From: BOG-908 sp963848205 | GTDB taxonomy: Bacteria; Pseudomonadota; Alphaproteobacteria; Acetobacterales; Acetobacteraceae | Assembly (NCBI GenBank): GCA_963848205.1 | Contig: CAWKCV010000003.1 | Location: 1,302,001-1,366,000 of the forward strand | DNA length: 64,000 nt | Direction of reading: 5' to 3' | In this document: piece by piece, positions 60,228 through 64,000 of the stretch | Layout of the letters: each line of letters begins with the position of its first letter | How positions within the stretch are numbered: position 1 is the stretch's first letter | Program-made: the position numbers and the translations under genes | The notes under the pieces: model-generated | Seen by the model: only the letters and a program-made list of their open reading frames with translations | Databases searched by the model: none | What the model was told of the DNA's origin: nothing

Positions 60228-63200
60228 GTGGCAGAAGGCGTGCAAGGTGGCTTCCGACCTGGCGAGGATGCAATCCCGCAGGCGCCGCACGCGCCGCCCG
60301 GCATCAGCTTCACCCAGGCCGCCGACGCCGGCGGCACCGACGCCGACGTGCTCATGGGCTACCAGCTGTTCCTGGGTCGCGACCCGGAAAGCTCCTTCGT
60401 CATCGCCGACGCCAAAAACAGCCCGGTCGGCGCCTTCATCCGCGCGCTGATGGGCTCCGGCGAGTTCCAGAGCGCGGTGCTCGACCGCCTGGCCGCCCGC
60501 CGTTCCCTGCCGCACGAAAACGCCTCCGCCGCCCCCCGCCCCGACCAGCTCGACTGGCTGTTCCGACACATGCGCGTGCCCCCGCGCGCCGAGCAGATGC
60601 TGCGCGCGGCACCGGACTGGGCGGAATGGCTGCGCATGCTGGTCGCCATCCCCGGCTTTCCCGCCGCCCCGGCACGCGGCGCCGCCCCGGTGCCCGACGG
60701 CGTCACCCCCCAACCGGCCGCCGACGGTTTCGTGCTCATCCACATCGAAAGTCCCAAACCCGGCGAACGCCTCACCGCCGGCGGCGTCATCCAGGGCAAC
60801 GGCTGGGCCATCGCCCCCGCCGACGTCGCCGAGGTCGCCATCGAGCTCGACGGCCGCCTGCTTACCCACGCCCGTTACGGCCTGCCCCGCCCTGACGTCG
60901 CCCGCAGCTTCCCCCACTACCGCCATGTCGACCATTGCGGCTTCAGCTTCAGCGCCGAAGTCCCGGCCGATACCCAGGCCGAAGGCGCGGCCCAGCTCAG
61001 CGTGCGCGTGCGCACCGTGCGCGGCGACGCCGGCCAGAAAGGCGTGCGCCTGCTGCTGCCCACCCCCTCCGCCCAAGCCGACGCAACCTCGCCCAACGAC
61101 GCCACGCCCGATGCTGCCCAAGCCGCCTGGCCGATCCGCCTGGCCGTGGAGGAAGCAGTCGCCGACGCCGGGCGCATGCTCCGCGTCCGCGGCTGGGCCG
61201 TCAGCGCCGCCCGGATGCAGCCGATCGCCATCCTCCTCGGCAACACGCCGCTCGGCGAGGCGGCCACCAACCTGGCCCGGCCGGACATCGGCGCCGCCCA
61301 CCCCAACTACCCCAGCGCCGGCCATTCCGGCTTCGCGTTCGCAGCACCCATTCCGGCCGAGCTGCCGCACGGTCCCAACTTTGTCCGCGTCCAGGCGCGC
61401 GACGAAGCCGGCCACGTGCGCCAGACAATCATGCCGGTGCAGATCCCCCCGCACGCCGACGCCTCCGTCGAGCCCGCGCGCACCCCAGCCGACGACACCG
61501 CCCAAGCCGCGGGCGAGGAAGCCATCTCCGCCTCCTGCGACATGGCCGCCCTGTCCACCGAAGGCGCGCTCACGCTCGGCGGCTGGGCGGTCGCCGCCGG
61601 CGGCGTGCCCACCTTGCGCGTCGATCTCGACGGGATCACGCTCGGCGAGGTCAAGCCGGCCCGCGCCCGCCCGGACGTCGCCGCGCGCTTTTCGGCCAAC
61701 CCGCACGCGACCCACGCCGGCTTCACCTTCTTCCACCAACTGCCACGCCGCCCGAAGAAGGGCGTCCATACGCTCAGCCTGCTGATCAGCGGGCCCATGG
61801 GCGGCAAGCGCGTGCTGGAACTGCCCGTCGTGCCCGACCCGAACGCCGCCAGCACGCAAGCCAAGCGCGCGCCCGCCGGCGTCCAGGCCAGCCCGGAACC
61901 GACACCCGCCCTGCCGCCCACCACCGTCCCCGGCATGCGTCTGGAAATCGACCGGCCCGCGACCAGGGCCGGCGCCGCCCACGAGCCGGTGCGCGGCGCG
62001 CTCACCGTCGCAGGCTGGGCCGCCGGGCGCCACGGCATCTCCGACGTCAGCGTCTATTGCGACGAGCTGATGCTCGGCCACGCCCATCTCGGCATGCGCC
62101 GCGAGGATATCGGCGCCGCCTTCCCCGAGTATAAAGGCTCGCTGCTCGCCGGCTACGCGCTGGTGCTGCCGCCCGGCACGCTCCCCGAAGGCCAGCACAC
62201 CATCCGCGTGCTGGCGACCGGCACTACCGAGGAGGGTGCGGACCCCGCCACCGAGCCTCCCGTCTTCGAACGCCGTTTCACCATCAGGATCGAACGTTAC
62301 GACGCGCTGCCGCCCGAAGGCAGCGTGCGCTTCGGCGTGCCCCCCGCCGAGGCCGCCCTGGGGATCGGCCTGCTCGAACGTGCCGCGTGGCAGCCAGAGT
62401 TCCGCATCGTCATCTCGGCCCCGCCCGCCACACCGTTCGACGCGGCCGCACTCGACGCCACCCTGGCCAGCCTGTCCGGCCAGGTCTGGCGCCGCTGGTC
62501 CGCCACCGTACACCTGCCCGATGCGGAAAGCGCCCGCTTGGCCGCCGCAAGCCCGCATGTCGCGGACCCGTCCGGCCGCGTGCAGATCGCGCCGGTCCCC
62601 GGCACGCGCCGGCCGGCCAAAGCCACGCAAGCCGCCAGGCCCAAATCTGCCAAATCCGCCAAGGACCAGCCGGTCCTGCTGATGAAGCTGTCCCCTGGCG
62701 ATCGGCTGGGCGCCGACGCATTGCTCGAACTGGCGCTGGAATCAGCCGCCAACCGTCAGGCGCGCTTCATCTATGCCGACGAGTTGCGGCACGACCCGGC
62801 CCAGTCCCGCCGCCAGCCCTTCTTCAAGCCGGATTTCTCGCCCGACCTCCTGCTCGGCATGAACTATATCGGCCGTCCCTGGGCCGCCACCGCCTCGCTC
62901 GCCGCCGAAGCCGGCCTCACCGCCACTTCCCTCGCCCTGTCGTCGGACTACGACGCGGTGCTGCGCCTCACCGAAGCCGCCCGCGCCGCCTCGCCCGACG
63001 CCATCGCCCACATCCCCCGGGTGCTCGCCGACCGCGGCCCATCGGCGGACGCCCCAGAAGCCGAACTCGCCGCCATCCAGGCCGCCATGGCACGCCGGGA
63101 GCTGCCCGCGCGCATCGAGCCGGGCCTGGTGCCAGGAACCTGGCGCGTCCGCCAGCCCGCCTCGAGCCGCACGCCCGGCACCGCCCGCCGCCCGCGCGGC

Positions 63201-64000
63201 GCCATCGCCGGCCGCATCTCCATCATCATCCCCACCTGCGCCGCCGGCGGCCTCATCCGCACCGCCATCAAGACCATCCGCGCCAACAGCGCCCCCGCCC
63301 TCAAGGGCGGCCGCGAGGTCGAGATCGTGGTGCTCGACAATACGTCCGTTCGCGACACCCGCACCCGCACCTGGCTGCGCAAATCGGCGGACGTCGTCGT
63401 GGACATGCCCGGCGCCTTCAACTGGTCGCGCTTCAACAATGTCGGCGCCCGCGCCGCCACCGGCGAATACCTGCTGTTCCTCAACGACGACATCGAAATC
63501 CGCCAGCCCGACTGGCTCGACGCCATGCTCGACTATGCGAGCCGGCCGGACGTGGGCGTCGTCGGCGTCCGCCTGCTCTACCCCGACGGCAAGGTCCAGC
63601 ATGGCGGCCAGTATCTGGCCGACAACCACGCCCGCCACGCCTTCCGTTTCGCCGAGAACACCTCCCCCGGCCCGTTCGGCCTGGCCACCGTCGCGCGCGA
63701 AGTCATCTCCGTCACCGGCGCCTGCCAGATGATGCGCGCGCGCACCTTCCGCACCCTCGGCGGGTTCGAGGAAGCCCACAGCGTCGTCAACAACGACCTC
63801 GATCTCTGCCTCCGCTCCTGGCAGGCGGGCCTCTCCGTCATCTACACGCCCCACGTCACCCTCACCCACCACGAACTCGCCAGCCGCGCTGCCCTGCAGG
63901 ACAGCTACGACGAGGCCCGCTTCCTCGGCGCCTGGCGCAGCCGCTTTCTCCGCGGCGATCCCTTCCGCAGCCCCCGTCTCGCCCTCGAAGCCGACCATTT
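60228..64000 (+). CDS. large multi-domain GT2 glycosyltransferase (runs off right edge)
   Basis: At least 1257 residues with no stop before the window end. In order: a DUF4214-like stretch (about 38-90: LMGYQLFLGRDPESSFVI ... FQSAVLDRL); four GWA modules near residues 184-247, 316-380, 446-508 and 590-655; a first GT2-like half (about 715-925, with YADELRHDP and FFKPDFSPDLLLGMNYIG) whose metal-binding site is degenerate (LSPGDRL); and a canonical GT2 domain from about 995 (ISIIIPTC, LFLNDDIEI near 1082). The start is GTG 60228 after GGGGGA; GTG 60240 is an alternative. It probably builds a surface polysaccharide. Confidence 0.85.
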   Translation, partial: MAEGVQGGFRPGEDAIPQAPHAPPGISFTQAADAGGTDADVLMGYQLFLGRDPESSFVIADAKNSPVGAFIRALMGSGEFQSAVLDRLAARRSLPHENASAAPRPDQLDWLFRHMRVPPRAEQMLRAAPDWAEWLRMLVAIPGFPAAPARGAAPVPDGVTPQPAADGFVLIHIESPKPGERLTAGGVIQGNGWAIAPADVAEVAIELDGRLLTHARYGLPRPDVARSFPHYRHVDHCGFSFSAEVPADTQAEGAAQLSVRVRTVRGDAGQKGVRLLLPTPSAQADATSPNDATPDAAQAAWPIRLAVEEAVADAGRMLRVRGWAVSAARMQPIAILLGNTPLGEAATNLARPDIGAAHPNYPSAGHSGFAFAAPIPAELPHGPNFVRVQARDEAGHVRQTIMPVQIPPHADASVEPARTPADDTAQAAGEEAISASCDMAALSTEGALTLGGWAVAAGGVPTLRVDLDGITLGEVKPARARPDVAARFSANPHATHAGFTFFHQLPRRPKKGVHTLSLLISGPMGGKRVLELPVVPDPNAASTQAKRAPAGVQASPEPTPALPPTTVPGMRLEIDRPATRAGAAHEPVRGALTVAGWAAGRHGISDVSVYCDELMLGHAHLGMRREDIGAAFPEYKGSLLAGYALVLPPGTLPEGQHTIRVLATGTTEEGADPATEPPVFERRFTIRIERYDALPPEGSVRFGVPPAEAALGIGLLERAAWQPEFRIVISAPPATPFDAAALDATLASLSGQVWRRWSATVHLPDAESARLAAASPHVADPSGRVQIAPVPGTRRPAKATQAARPKSAKSAKDQPVLLMKLSPGDRLGADALLELALESAANRQARFIYADELRHDPAQSRRQPFFKPDFSPDLLLGMNYIGRPWAATASLAAEAGLTATSLALSSDYDAVLRLTEAARAASPDAIAHIPRVLADRGPSADAPEAELAAIQAAMARRELPARIEPGLVPGTWRVRQPASSRTPGTARRPRGAIAGRISIIIPTCAAGGLIRTAIKTIRANSAPALKGGREVEIVVLDNTSVRDTRTRTWLRKSADVVVDMPGAFNWSRFNNVGARAATGEYLLFLNDDIEIRQPDWLDAMLDYASRPDVGVVGVRLLYPDGKVQHGGQYLADNHARHAFRFAENTSPGPFGLATVAREVISVTGACQMMRARTFRTLGGFEEAHSVVNNDLDLCLRSWQAGLSVIYTPHVTLTHHELASRAALQDSYDEARFLGAWRSRFLRGDPFRSPRLALEADH

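Noticed and set aside
60129..62630. 833-codon open frame on the minus strand
   Set aside because: It is antisense to the large glycosyltransferase gene. The predicted product is Gly/Arg/Asp-rich without domains; long antisense frames are expected in GC-rich coding DNA.
62742..63998. 418-codon minus-strand frame at the right edge
   Set aside because: Antisense to the GT2 domain, which has canonical motifs on the plus strand.
1..64000. Insertion sequences, prophage or integrated plasmid
   Set aside because: No transposase, integrase, phage structural gene, or attachment-site duplication beside the tRNA was seen.

Overview
The window is GC-rich, densely packed DNA from a free-living Gram-negative bacterium. 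It carries LolA-like and OmpA-like envelope proteins, a NodT-type outer-membrane efflux factor, a complete tad/cpa (Flp) pilus locus, a 2-methylcitrate operon and many GT-C/GT87 membrane proteins. With its many ATGA-type gene overlaps and GTG/TTG starts, this fits an alphaproteobacterium, most likely Acetobacteraceae. The family call is inferred from gene content and style; there is no rRNA or other marker here to prove it.

Region 1 (1-9008) is metabolic: the start of an S9 peptidase, a crotonase, a frameshifted GT-C-like membrane protein, the prpD-prpC-prpB methylcitrate operon, the galU-manB sugar-nucleotide pair and a tRNA-Glu(CTC).

Region 2 (9009-29714) is mixed: kynureninase and an amino-acid permease, tiny lipoproteins, a DUF1003 protein, an efflux OMF plus frameshifted adaptor without a pump, a PEP-CTERM protein, adenosine kinase, an EI24-like protein (frameshifted), a bactofilin, an acyl-CoA-dehydrogenase/methyltransferase pair, a DUF3300 protein, HtpG, an EamA transporter, an OmpA-like protein, glucokinase with a LolA-like protein, and a CinA-type MoaB domain.

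Region 3 (29715-50096) holds lactate permease, an AHSA1 protein, a GT-C membrane protein, accA, four consecutive GT87-type membrane proteins, and then the tad locus in the order flp-cpaA-cpaB-cpaC-cpaD-cpaE-cpaF-tadB-tadC-tadD, followed by an isocitrate-dehydrogenase-like gene.

Region 4 (50097-64000) is a cell-surface region: a 1001-residue beta-repeat protein, an FkbM methyltransferase, two polytopic membrane proteins, an allene-oxide-cyclase-like secreted barrel, two tandem secreted paralogues, a sulfotransferase, and a very large glycosyltransferase that runs off the right edge. The last two are divergent and share a repeated 'GWA' module.

The most striking non-coding signal is a family of 14 roughly 40-bp hairpin elements. 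One sits at 11.2 kb and 13 lie between 28.9 and 58.9 kb. Two stem variants show compensatory changes, the elements have a fixed polarity towards neighbouring genes, several occur as head-to-head pairs, one interrupts the tad operon, and some are translated into the ends of genes. Three genes (near 2.2, 16.1 and 19.5 kb) carry single frameshifts that are either real decay or base-calling errors.
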